35,276 nt of DNA from Actinoplanes sandaracinus (GTDB lineage: Bacteria; Actinomycetota; Actinomycetes; Mycobacteriales; Micromonosporaceae): NCBI RefSeq assembly GCF_030009775.1, contig NZ_JASCTH010000034.1, positions 1 through 35,276 of the forward strand. Reading direction: 5' to 3'. Below the pieces are notes generated by a model. That model made no database searches and was not told the DNA's origin. It saw only the letters and a program-made list of their open reading frames with translations. Numbering within the stretch: position 1 is the stretch's first letter; the number at the start of each line of letters is the position of its first letter. Positions 23,296-34,362 of this stretch are shown here, piece after piece. Both the position numbers and the translations under genes were made by a program.

Positions 23296-24816
23296 GTGGA
23301 CGGGACCGAGACCGGCTGGGGCCGGCCTGCGGAACCAGCCCCGCGCTGGCGGGCGCTGCTCGACCGTGCCCGGCACGCCGGCCGCGGCGAGGAGCCCGAA
23401 GAGGCTCCCCAGCCGCCGGAGACGCCCCCGCAACAGCCGTGGAACCAGCAACTGCCGACCCGTGGACCGGCCGCGCCCGCCCGCCCGGTCAACCCGCTCG
23501 ACCCGCGGCAGAGCCAGCCGGGCGGCCAGAGCGCCGGTCAGGGCGGCTTCGACCGGCCGCCGGCCGAGCCGCAACGCCAGGTGCCGCAACGGCCGATCAA
23601 CCCGCTCGACCCGCGCTGGCAGAGCCGCCGCGAACCGGAGCAGCCGCACAGCTTCTTCGAGCCGGCGCCGCGGTCCGCCCCCGCGCCGGGCCAGCCGCCG
23701 CCCGCCCAGCAGCAGCCGCCTCCCGCGCGCGACTACGGCGCCGGTTACCAGCCCGCCCCGGCCCGTGACTACCCGGCCACCGGTTACGTCCCACCGCCCA
23801 ACGGGTACGCGCCCGCCGCCGGCGCGTACGCCCCGGCCGCCTACCCGCCCGCGCCCGTCATGCCGCAGGCCCTGCCCCCGCAGCCGGCCGCCCCGCCGGT
23901 GATGCCCCCGCAGGCGGCGCCCGGCCGGTTGCCCGCCGTCCAGCCCGCGCCGGTCTCCCCGGCCCCCGCGGCTGCCCGGATCGAGTGGCGGCAGACCCGT
24001 GCCGACGAGGGCATCGATCGTGCCGTCGCGATCATGCGGCGCAAGCTCGGCACGCCACGGGTGATGGCGTTCGCCAACCCCAAGGGCGGCGTGCACAAGA
24101 CCACCGCGACCGTGCTGGCCGCGGCGACCATCGGCAGCGTCCGCGGCCGCGGGGTGCTCGCGTGGGACGACAACGAGCTGCGCGGCACCCTCGGCCTGCG
24201 GGCCGGCAGCGCCCGCCACGCGCGGACGATAAAGCACCTGCTGGCCGATCTGATGCGGATCGAGAGCCTGCACGGTGACACCCTCCTGCAGGAGCTCGAC
24301 GCCTATCTGCGGCACGCCTCGGACGGCTCCTACGACGTGCTGGCCGGCGAGGAGAACCCGCGGTTCGCCGCTCGGCTCGACCAGGGCACCGTCCGGCGGG
24401 TGATGGACCTGCTGCGCCGCACGCACGACGTGATCTGCGTCGACACCGGCAACAACGTGGAGAGCGTGAACTGGCAGACCGTGATGCGGTCGGCCGACCA
24501 GTTGGTGATCACCACGGTGCCGCGTGAGGACGCCGCGTTCACCGCCGACTGGATGCTCGACGTGCTGGAGGAGAGCGGACAGGACGAGATGGTGTCCAAC
24601 GCCGTGACGCTGATCTCCTGCCCGTCGCCGGGTCACCTGCCGCTGCTGGAGGACTTCAAGAAGCACTTCGCGACCAGGACCCGTGCGGTCGCGGTGGTGC
24701 CCTACGACCCGGCCCTGGAGGTCGGTTCCTCGATCGAGTACGGCGACCTTCAGCAGGAGACCAGGCAGGCCTGGCTACGCGCGGCGTCGGTGATGTTGGA
24801 GCCCTTCGCGGAGTAG
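23296..24816 (+). CDS. Proline-rich ParA/MinD-like ATPase with altered P-loop
   Basis: Residues 1 to ~230 are Pro/Ala/Gln-rich and disordered, with two copies of RPxNPLDPR at about 55 and 100. The C-terminal part (about 250-500) is a ParA/MinD/SIMIBI-type ATPase: MAFANPKGGVHKTTATVLAA carries Lys263 and Lys268 of a deviant Walker A, but the usual Gly before the second Lys is His267. VICVDTGNNVESVNWQTV is the Walker-B-like strand, and DQLVITTVPREDAAFTADWMLDVL (read in parts) follows. Such proteins position chromosomes, plasmids or membrane complexes. The partner is unknown; no parB or parS was seen. GAAGGGA precedes the GTG start. Confidence 0.8.
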   Translation: MDGTETGWGRPAEPAPRWRALLDRARHAGRGEEPEEAPQPPETPPQQPWNQQLPTRGPAAPARPVNPLDPRQSQPGGQSAGQGGFDRPPAEPQRQVPQRPINPLDPRWQSRREPEQPHSFFEPAPRSAPAPGQPPPAQQQPPPARDYGAGYQPAPARDYPATGYVPPPNGYAPAAGAYAPAAYPPAPVMPQALPPQPAAPPVMPPQAAPGRLPAVQPAPVSPAPAAARIEWRQTRADEGIDRAVAIMRRKLGTPRVMAFANPKGGVHKTTATVLAAATIGSVRGRGVLAWDDNELRGTLGLRAGSARHARTIKHLLADLMRIESLHGDTLLQELDAYLRHASDGSYDVLAGEENPRFAARLDQGTVRRVMDLLRRTHDVICVDTGNNVESVNWQTVMRSADQLVITTVPREDAAFTADWMLDVLEESGQDEMVSNAVTLISCPSPGHLPLLEDFKKHFATRTRAVAVVPYDPALEVGSSIEYGDLQQETRQAWLRAASVMLEPFAE

Positions 24817-24836
24817 GTTCTGTCGTACGCCGGGGC

Positions 24837-24842
24837 TAGGCT
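24837..24842 (+). promoter_or_regulatory. Possible -10 element for dnaE
   Basis: TAGGCT lies 34 bp before the dnaE GTG and matches the TANNNT pattern. It would give a short leader with AGAGGGGG as ribosome site. No clear -35 is visible. Confidence 0.3.
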
Positions 24843-24876
24843 TCTCTGCGCTGTCATTGGGAAGAGGGGGTTCCGG

Positions 24877-28413
<3,537 letters not shown>

Positions 28414-28443
28414 CGGCGCCGGCCGATCTGGAAGGATCGTAGG

Positions 28444-29346
28444 GTGGTGTACCCGAGTGAACAGCCGGCCGGGCAGTCTCCCGTACCGGACGGCATCCCC
28501 CCGGCTGCCGGTGAGCCCTCCGGGGCGTCCGGCCGCCCCGGGCGCGACTGGCGACAGTGGTTGCGCTTCCATCAGAGCAGCCCGAGGCCGTGGCGTCGCA
28601 CGCTGAGCGTGACCGTGGGTGTGGCCACGTCGATCGCTGTCCTCGGGGTGCTTCTGGGCCTGGGGTGGGCCTGGCTGGCGCCGACGGTGCCGGTCGTCAA
28701 CGCGGGCAGGGCCGGGGTGGTGGTCACCGACCCGTCCCCCGAGCAGTACATCGCCGCCGACGGCTGGTTCACCCTGCTGGGGCTCGGGTTCGGGCTGATC
28801 GTGACGATCGGGGCCTGGCTGGTGCTGCGCCGGGACCGCGGGCCGTTCCTGCTGCTCGGGGTGGTCGGTGGCACCTTCCTGGCGGGCCGCTGGGTGGCTC
28901 CGGCGATCGGCCAGTTCCTCGGCCGGGACGCCTACGACCGCTGGCAGGCGACGGCGGCGCAGGGCGCGACCTATCTGGCGCCGCCCGAGGTGCAGTCGCT
29001 CGGGCCGAAACTGGTGCCCGCCTTCGTGGCGGCGATCGTGCTCACCCTGCTGGCCGGCTGGTCCAACGACCCCGACCTGGATCTTCCCGGCGCCCACCCG
29101 GGGTACGGCCACCAGCACGCCTACCCGCCGCCCTACGAGACCTCGGTGGCCGACCCGGCGGGAACGCCCGGGTTCGGGGAGCCCGGGTTCGGTCAGTCCG
29201 GTTTCGATCAGCCCGGCTCCGGCCGGCCCGGCTCGGAGCAGTCCGGCTACGGCCCGCCGGGCTTCGGGTCGCCCTATGTGCCGGCGCCCCCGGCCGACCC
29301 CTCCGCGGCGCAGCCGCACGGCGGCTCGGAGCAGCCCCGGCCCTGA
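28444..29346 (+). CDS. Four-span membrane protein, DUF2567-like
   Basis: The 300-aa protein has a Pro/Gly-rich N-terminus, four membrane segments (about 57-82, 103-126, 134-156 and 188-206) and a disordered tail with repeated GFGEPGFGQSGF-type words. The outer loop VPVVNAGRAGVVVTDPSPEQYIAADGWF between spans 1 and 2 and the RDRGPFLLLGVVGG turn resemble DUF2567 proteins, a family of unknown function found in actinobacteria. The assignment is from memory of the pattern and is tentative. GTG 28444 and GTG 28447 are both possible, with GGAAGGA upstream. Its end lies in a tandem repeat (29301-29440). Confidence 0.7.
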   Translation: MVYPSEQPAGQSPVPDGIPPAAGEPSGASGRPGRDWRQWLRFHQSSPRPWRRTLSVTVGVATSIAVLGVLLGLGWAWLAPTVPVVNAGRAGVVVTDPSPEQYIAADGWFTLLGLGFGLIVTIGAWLVLRRDRGPFLLLGVVGGTFLAGRWVAPAIGQFLGRDAYDRWQATAAQGATYLAPPEVQSLGPKLVPAFVAAIVLTLLAGWSNDPDLDLPGAHPGYGHQHAYPPPYETSVADPAGTPGFGEPGFGQSGFDQPGSGRPGSEQSGYGPPGFGSPYVPAPPADPSAAQPHGGSEQPRP

Positions 29347-29440
29347 CCCCGCGTCTCACCGCGGCGGCCGCGCGGCGGCTCGGAGCAGCCCCGGCCCTGA
29401 CCCGTGCCTCACCCCGGCGGTCGCGCTGCGGCCCGGAGCG
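29301..29440 (+). repeat. 54-bp imperfect tandem repeat spanning a stop codon
   Basis: Unit one (29301-29354) and unit two (29355-29408) share an exact 31-bp stretch at 29319-29349 and 29373-29403, which includes the TGA stop of the DUF2567-like gene. A third, more decayed partial copy begins at 29409 (CTCACCCCGGCGGTCGCG). The repeat lies between two convergent genes; the rest of the gap to 29514 shows no clear terminator. Confidence 0.8.
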
Positions 29441-29514
29441 GGCCGGGCGTCGCGTTCGTGGCCGACGGGACGCCCGTCGCTGCGGTCGGGGACGGGCTGG
29501 GTCGTACCGGGAAG

Positions 29515-30222
29515 TCAGTTGGGGCTTGCGGGTCTGGCCAGGTCGGACAGCGGGACCGGAACCGCGCGGACGCGTGCCAGCAGGCCGGCCTCGCGGTTGA
29601 GGAGGCGAAGCTCGGCGCGCAGGCGGCCGGCGGTGTCGGGCATGGCCAGCAGCATCTGGCGCTCCTCGACGGTGAGCTGCGCGGTGGCGGCGACCAGGTG
29701 GGAGAGGACGGTGGGGTCGTCCGGCACCTGGTCGAGGACCTCGCTGTTGGGGCGCAGCAACTCGAGGTAGGTGCGGAACGCGGTGAGCACGCGCGGCGCC
29801 AGCAACTGAGCGGTCTCGCTGGGCTCGTCCTCCTCGGCGAGCCAGCGGACGCTGGCCGTCAGGTACGGCTCGGCGCCCTGCTCGACACTGAGGACCGTGA
29901 AGCGGCGGCGGCCGACGGTCATGATGTCGAAGCGGCCGTCGGGCAGCTCGGTGACGTGGCGCAACTCGGCCGTGCAGCCCACCTCGTAGAGGTCGGCGGC
30001 GCCGACGGGCGGCTGCGGAACGGCGCCGTCCTCACCGGGGTCGGGAGCCACCTCACTGCCGTGCCGCAGCGTGACCACGCCGAACTCGTGGGGTGCGCTC
30101 TCCGACCGGGCCACCAGCTCACGCACCAGGGTTCGGTAACGCTCCTCGAAGATGTGCAGGGGCAGCACGAGACCAGGGAAGAGCACCGTACTCAGCGGGA
30201 AGACCGGCAGCCGATCGCTCAC
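29515..30222 (-). CDS. Lon N-terminal (LON substrate-binding) domain protein
   Basis: The 235-aa protein has the LON substrate-binding domain from its N-terminus: LPVFPLSTVLFPGLVLPLHIFEERYR, read in parts, then FGVVTLRHGSEV, GCTAELRHVTELPDGRFDIMTVGRRRFTVL. It lacks the AAA+ and Ser-Lys peptidase domains of Lon, so it is a stand-alone Lon-N protein, not a truncated protease, since such proteins are common in actinobacteria. The function is unknown, perhaps protein binding. The C-terminal half is helical. It is the only minus-strand gene in the window, convergent with the DUF2567-like gene and divergent from the 275-aa gene. The start is GTG with no strong ribosome site. Confidence 0.88.
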   Translation of the reverse strand: MSDRLPVFPLSTVLFPGLVLPLHIFEERYRTLVRELVARSESAPHEFGVVTLRHGSEVAPDPGEDGAVPQPPVGAADLYEVGCTAELRHVTELPDGRFDIMTVGRRRFTVLSVEQGAEPYLTASVRWLAEEDEPSETAQLLAPRVLTAFRTYLELLRPNSEVLDQVPDDPTVLSHLVAATAQLTVEERQMLLAMPDTAGRLRAELRLLNREAGLLARVRAVPVPLSDLARPASPN

Positions 30223-30315
30223 ACGTGCAGCCTAGTCCCCCGCACACCATGGTCAACCCGGCGCGGCGTTACGGCGACGGCCGGTATTCGGTCGCGTCGT
30301 CTCGGTCATGATCGA

Positions 30316-30321
30316 TATCGT
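30316..30321 (+). promoter_or_regulatory. Possible -10 for a leaderless transcript
   Basis: TATCGT lies exactly 6 nt before the GTG at 30328, the spacing of leaderless actinobacterial genes. It sits in the palindrome CGATATCG (30313-30320). No Shine-Dalgarno sequence is visible. A clear -35 is lacking. Confidence 0.35.
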
Positions 30322-30327
30322 GCGCGT

Positions 30328-31155
30328 GTGGCATCGAACTTCGACTGTCTGGGACTCGGCTCTCTGGACCGTGACAGCATGAACGACCTTCTCAACCGGG
30401 TGCTGCCCGCCGCCGAGCTGATCGGCCAGGCGGGCGACGTCGCGGTGCACCGGTGGACCGACCCGTCCGGCGTGCGGCTCGTGGTCGCCCTCCGGGACGG
30501 GCGGCTGGAGGAGCTGCTGCCCTCGTTCTCCGGCGTGCCGGGCGCGAGGCTGGCCGAGGTGCGCCGGGTCAGCGACGAGATGATCGTCGCCGACGTGGTG
30601 GACGACGCCGGCGAACAGGCCACCATGCTGGCCGCCGCGTCCGAGCAGTTGCTCCTTCTCCCGCGGGGGACGGGGCCGATCAGCGGCCGGGCGTCGCTGA
30701 TCGCCCTGGGTGTGCAGGTCACCGTGCACGCCGACGAGGACGCCTTCGCCGCGTCCGACGCGAGCCTGCTGAGCGGGGGTGACGGCGAGGACGGCGGCGA
30801 CTCCGAGCCGCCCGCGCACTTCGTGGAGAACGGCTGGACGTGGCCGCCGCGGATGGGCGCCGAGTCGTTCATCTCCTACGGCGCGTTCGATCAGGAGAAC
30901 GGGGATCCGATCGCCCAGCTCAACGGGATCGTGCTGTCCGCCGAGCGGCGGGTGGTGGCGGCGACCGGCGGCGAGTTCTCGGTGGCCCGGGTGCGTTCGG
31001 TCGGGTTCGAGGCGGATCTGTGCCTGCCCGGCGACGTGCCGACGCCGGCGCCCGGCAACGTGATCGGCGGGGTCGTCTACCTGATCGCGGACCTGCCGTT
31101 CGTGTCGGCTCCGGCGCCCGCGGCCAAGGCCAAGCGGTCCTGGTGGCGGCGCTGA
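30328..31155 (+). CDS. Conserved-looking hypothetical protein (275 aa)
   Basis: I do not recognise a family. The protein begins VASNFDCLGLGSLDRDSMNDLLNRVLPAAELIG and has alternating strands and helices, a central acidic stretch (SGGDGEDGGDSEPP, about 151-164), then FVENGWTWPPRMGAESFISYGAF and a beta-rich end with NVIGGVVYLIADLPF. The tail is basic (AAKAKRSWWRR). There is no signal peptide or membrane segment, so it is probably cytoplasmic. The long open frame upstream of GTG 30328 is antisense to the Lon-N gene and was rejected. GTG 30328 has a -10-like TATCGT six bases upstream and no ribosome site. The stop opens a tandem repeat. Confidence 0.7.
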   Translation: MASNFDCLGLGSLDRDSMNDLLNRVLPAAELIGQAGDVAVHRWTDPSGVRLVVALRDGRLEELLPSFSGVPGARLAEVRRVSDEMIVADVVDDAGEQATMLAAASEQLLLLPRGTGPISGRASLIALGVQVTVHADEDAFAASDASLLSGGDGEDGGDSEPPAHFVENGWTWPPRMGAESFISYGAFDQENGDPIAQLNGIVLSAERRVVAATGGEFSVARVRSVGFEADLCLPGDVPTPAPGNVIGGVVYLIADLPFVSAPAPAAKAKRSWWRR

Positions 31156-31236
31156 GGCTCACACCGAGCCGCTGAGGCCCCCACGCCCCGGCGTTGAGGT
31201 CTCCACGGCCGGGCGGTGAGATCCCAACGCCTGGGC
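31151..31236 (+). repeat. Four ~22-bp tandem repeats upstream of hisD
   Basis: Units start at 31151 (20 bp, diverged), 31171, 31193 and 31215, each 22 bp for the last three. The shared pattern is GNTGAG followed by a C/T-rich stretch, CCACG or CAACG, then CC and GGGC. The first unit contains the TGA stop of the preceding gene. The array ends about 40 bp before the hisD -10 element, so it may carry a regulatory role or be a simple repeat. Confidence 0.7.
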
Positions 31237-31275
31237 CGGGAGCGTCGCCGCCGGAAACCCGGTTGGGCGGCGGCC

Positions 31276-31281
31276 TAGACT
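31276..31281 (+). promoter_or_regulatory. hisD -10 element (leaderless arrangement)
   Basis: TAGACT lies exactly 6 nt before the hisD GTG at 31288, so transcription should start at or next to the start codon. No ribosome site precedes hisD, consistent with a leaderless his operon mRNA. No good -35 is visible, as is common in actinobacterial promoters. Confidence 0.5.
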
Positions 31282-31287
31282 GGTCCC

Positions 31288-32598
31288 GTGCTGAATCGCA
31301 TCGACCTACGCGGCGCCCGGCGGGACCCGCGCGGACTGCTGCCCCGTGCCCAGCTCGACGTCTCCGTGGCCGTCGAGAGTATTCGCCCGGTCGTCGAGGC
31401 GGTCCATGAGCATGGGTTCAGCGCGATCCGGGAGGCGACGGAGAAGTTCGACGGCGTCACCCTGGAGCGCCTGCGGGTGCCGGCCGAGGCGATCGCCGCC
31501 GCGTCCGAGGCGCTCGAGCCCGAGGTGCGCGCCGCCCTCCTCGAGGTGATCAAGCGGGCCCGCAAGGTGCACGCCGATCAGCGCCGCACCGACGTGACCA
31601 CCCAGGTGGTCGACGGCGGCACGGTCACCGAGCGCTGGGTGCCGGTGCGCCGGGTCGGCCTCTACGTGCCCGGTGGCCTGGCCGTCTATCCGTCCACTGT
31701 GGTGATGAACGTGGTGCCCGCCCAGGAGGCCGGGGTCGAGGGCCTGGTGGTGGCGTCGCCGCCGCAGGCGTCCAACAACGGCCTGCCCGACTCCCGGGTG
31801 CTGGCCGCGTGCGCGCTGCTCGGTGTGGACGAGGTCTACGCGGTCGGCGGCGCCCAGGCCATCGCCATGCTGGGTTACGGCGCCGACGGCGCCGACGAGG
31901 CCGACCGGTGCGAGCCGGTCGACGTCATCACCGGCCCGGGCAACATCTGGGTGACCGCGGCGAAGCGGCTGCTGCGCGGCGTCGTCGGGATCGACGCCGA
32001 GGCCGGGCCCACCGAGATCGCCATCCTGGCCGACGACACCGCCGACCCGCGGCACGTCGCCGCCGACCTGATCAGCCAGGCCGAGCACGACCCGCTCGCC
32101 GCGAGTGTCCTGGTCACCGACTCTCTCGCGCTGGTCGAGGGGGTCGAGATCGAGCTGGCGAAACAGGTCGCGGCCACCCGGCACGAGGAGCGGGTGCGCA
32201 CCGCGCTGACCGGCGAGCAGTCCGGGGTGGTCCTCGTCGACGACCTGGAGCAGGGCCTGCGGGTCGTCGACGAATACGCCGCGGAGCACCTGGAGATCCA
32301 GACCCGGGACGCGCGGGAGTGGGCCATGCGGGTCCGCAACGCCGGCGCGATCTTCGTGGGCGCGTGGGCGCCGGTGTCCCTCGGCGACTACGCCGCCGGG
32401 TCCAACCACGTGCTGCCGACCGGCGGCTGCGCGCGACACTCCTCCGGGCTGTCGGTGCAGTCGTTCCTGCGTGGCATCCACGTCGTGGAGTACACCGAGG
32501 ACGCTCTGCGAGACGTGGCGGGCCACGTGGTGGCGCTGGCCGATGCGGAGGATCTGCCGGCGCACGGCGACGCGGTGAAGGCCAGGTTCGGCGCATGA
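31288..32598 (+). CDS. hisD: Histidinol dehydrogenase HisD
   Basis: HisD is the zinc enzyme that oxidises L-histidinol to L-histidine with two NAD+ in the last two steps of histidine synthesis. The 436-aa length is normal. Motifs seen are YVPGGLAVYPSTVVMNVVPA, AVGGAQAIAMLGYG, DVITGPGNIWVTAAKR, IDAEAGPTEI, and SQAEHDP with zinc ligands Gln264 and His267. AEHLEIQ, SLGDYAAGSNHVLPT and the C-terminal LPAHGDAVKAR complete the site. The GTG start is probably leaderless. The stop overlaps hisC (ATGA). It opens a hisD-hisC-hisB-hisH operon. Confidence 0.97.
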   Translation: MLNRIDLRGARRDPRGLLPRAQLDVSVAVESIRPVVEAVHEHGFSAIREATEKFDGVTLERLRVPAEAIAAASEALEPEVRAALLEVIKRARKVHADQRRTDVTTQVVDGGTVTERWVPVRRVGLYVPGGLAVYPSTVVMNVVPAQEAGVEGLVVASPPQASNNGLPDSRVLAACALLGVDEVYAVGGAQAIAMLGYGADGADEADRCEPVDVITGPGNIWVTAAKRLLRGVVGIDAEAGPTEIAILADDTADPRHVAADLISQAEHDPLAASVLVTDSLALVEGVEIELAKQVAATRHEERVRTALTGEQSGVVLVDDLEQGLRVVDEYAAEHLEIQTRDAREWAMRVRNAGAIFVGAWAPVSLGDYAAGSNHVLPTGGCARHSSGLSVQSFLRGIHVVEYTEDALRDVAGHVVALADAEDLPAHGDAVKARFGA

Positions 32599-33668
32599 CG
32601 ACGATCGAGGACCTGCCCCTCCGGGACGACCTGCGGGGCCAGACGCCGTATGGCGCGCCGCAGCTCGACGTCACGGTCCGGCTGAACACGAACGAGCACG
32701 CCTTCGCGGTCCCGCAGCCGGTGATCGAGGCGATGCGCAAGATGCTCGACGCTGAGCTCGCCGACCTCAACCGATACCCCGACCGCGACGCCGTGGCACT
32801 GCGCACCGACCTGGCGGCCTACCTGGGCCACGGCCTGAGCTGCGCGAACGTGTGGGCGGCCAACGGTTCCAACGAGGTGCAGCAGCAGCTCTTGCAGGCG
32901 TTCGGCGGCCCGGGGCGGACGGCGCTCGGCTTCGGCCCGTCCTATTCGATGCATCCGCTGCTCGCGGCCGGCACCGGCACCCGCTGGATCGGCGCGCTGC
33001 GCGACCCCGACTTCGGGCTGCGGGCCGACGCGGCGGTCGCCGAGATCCACCGGCACGACCCCGACCTGGTGTTCCTCTGCTCGCCGAACAACCCGACCGG
33101 CACCGCCCTGGACCCCGCGGTGATCGACGCGGTGCTGGGCGCGGCGCGGGGCATGGTGCTGGTCGACGAGGCCTATTTCGAGTACGCCCGGAGCGGTACC
33201 CGCAGCGCGATCGAGCTGCTGCCCGGGCACCCGCGGCTGGTGGTGACCCGGACCATGAGCAAGGCGTTCGGGTTCGCCGGCGGGCGGCTGGGCTACTTCG
33301 CCGCCGACCCGGCCGTGGTCGACGCGGTTCAGTTGGTGCGCCTGCCGTACCACCTGAGTGCTCTGACCCAGGCCGCGGCGCGGGCGGCGGTCTCGCAGAG
33401 CGCCGCGCTGCTCGCCACCGTCGAGGAGATCAAGGTCCAGCGCGACCGGATCGTCGCCTCCCTGCGGGAGCGTGGGATCAGGGTCGCCGACAGCGACGCC
33501 AACTTCGTGCTGTTCCGGACCGGCGACGACCAGAAGGCCGCGTGGCAGGCGTTCCTCGACCGGGGCGTGCTGATCCGTGACGTGGGCCTGGCCGGCTGGC
33601 TGCGGGTCACCGCCGGCACCGAGGCCGAGACCACCGCATTCCTGAACGCCGCTGAGGAGATCCTGTGA
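32595..33668 (+). CDS. hisC: Histidinol-phosphate aminotransferase HisC
   Basis: HisC is a PLP-dependent fold-type I aminotransferase that converts imidazole-acetol phosphate and glutamate to histidinol phosphate. The 357-aa protein begins LPLRDDLRGQTPYGAPQLDV. VRLNTNEHAFAVPQ, LNRYPDRDAVALR, FLCSPNNPTGTALDP and DEAYFEYA are family motifs, and TMSKAFGFAGGRLGY contains the PLP lysine, Lys223. ATG 32595 overlaps the hisD stop by 4 bp; the open frame extends far upstream only as an out-of-frame shadow of hisD. About 80 bp separate it from hisB. Confidence 0.96.
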   Translation: MTTIEDLPLRDDLRGQTPYGAPQLDVTVRLNTNEHAFAVPQPVIEAMRKMLDAELADLNRYPDRDAVALRTDLAAYLGHGLSCANVWAANGSNEVQQQLLQAFGGPGRTALGFGPSYSMHPLLAAGTGTRWIGALRDPDFGLRADAAVAEIHRHDPDLVFLCSPNNPTGTALDPAVIDAVLGAARGMVLVDEAYFEYARSGTRSAIELLPGHPRLVVTRTMSKAFGFAGGRLGYFAADPAVVDAVQLVRLPYHLSALTQAAARAAVSQSAALLATVEEIKVQRDRIVASLRERGIRVADSDANFVLFRTGDDQKAAWQAFLDRGVLIRDVGLAGWLRVTAGTEAETTAFLNAAEEIL

Positions 33669-33703
33669 CCAGGAGCGAAGCGACCCGGGAAGCCCCGTTT
33701 TCC

Positions 33704-33761
33704 AAGCGGCGAATCGCAGCGCCGACGACCGAAGTGAGGAGTGCGCTGTGAATCGCCGCTT
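33704..33761 (+). other. Inverted repeat enclosing the hisB ribosome site
   Basis: AAGCGGCGA (33704-33712) is the exact complement of TCGCCGCTT (33753-33761), the latter lying in the first hisB codons. The hisB ribosome site GAGGAG (33736-33741) and GTG start (33748) lie between the arms or beside the right arm. It could modulate hisB translation, but a 40-nt loop makes that uncertain. Confidence 0.3.
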
Positions 33762-34362
33762 CGCGCGTATCGAGCGCGTCACCAACGAGACCAAGGTGCT
33801 GATCGAGATCGACCTCGACGGCACCGGCAAGGGCGACCTGAGCACCGGGGTCGGGTTCTACGACCACATGCTCAACCAGCTCGCCAAGCACGGTGGGTTC
33901 GACCTCACCGTGCGCTGCGAGGGCGATCTGGAGATCGACTCGCACCACACCATGGAGGACACCGCCATCGCCCTCGGCGAGGCGTTCGCGCAGGCGCTCG
34001 GCGACAAGCGGGGCATCCGGCGGTACGGCTCGGCCACGATCCCGATGGACGAGGTGCTGGTCCGGGCCGCCGTCGACCTGTCCGGCCGGCCCTATGTGGT
34101 GCACGACGAGCCGCTGCTGACGCCGTATATCGGCCCGGTCTACGCGACCAGCATGACCCGGCACATCTTCGAGGCGTTCGGCCACGCGGCCAAGGTGACC
34201 CTGCACGTGGACGTGCTGCGCGCCTGCCGCCCCGGCGGCCACCCGGACGCGCACCACGTCGTCGAGGCCCAGTTCAAGGCGTTCTCCCGGGCGTTGCGCG
34301 AGGCCGTCGAGATCGAGCAGCGCTTCGCCGACGCGCTGCCCTCCACCAAGGGTGTGCTGTGA
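33748..34362 (+). CDS. hisB: Imidazoleglycerol-phosphate dehydratase HisB
   Basis: HisB dehydrates imidazoleglycerol phosphate to imidazole-acetol phosphate at a manganese site. The 204-aa protein is the stand-alone dehydratase, without the histidinol-phosphate phosphatase domain of enterobacterial HisB. Visible signatures are GVGFYDHMLNQLAKHGGFDL, the metal motif SHHTMEDTAIALGEAF, and the second copy PDAHHVVEAQFKAFSRALREA. The GTG start has GAGGAG six bases upstream. The stop overlaps the small membrane protein gene by 4 bp (GTGA). Confidence 0.96.
   Translation: MNRRFARIERVTNETKVLIEIDLDGTGKGDLSTGVGFYDHMLNQLAKHGGFDLTVRCEGDLEIDSHHTMEDTAIALGEAFAQALGDKRGIRRYGSATIPMDEVLVRAAVDLSGRPYVVHDEPLLTPYIGPVYATSMTRHIFEAFGHAAKVTLHVDVLRACRPGGHPDAHHVVEAQFKAFSRALREAVEIEQRFADALPSTKGVL

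Noticed and set aside
29515..30222. Lon-N protein as a broken Lon protease
   Set aside because: Stand-alone LON-domain proteins of this length are common, and no remnant of AAA+ or peptidase domains is nearby.
29404..30327. N-terminal extension of the 275-aa protein frame
   Set aside because: This part is antisense to the Lon-N gene, which has clear family motifs, and crosses the divergent promoter region. GTG 30328 is the better start.
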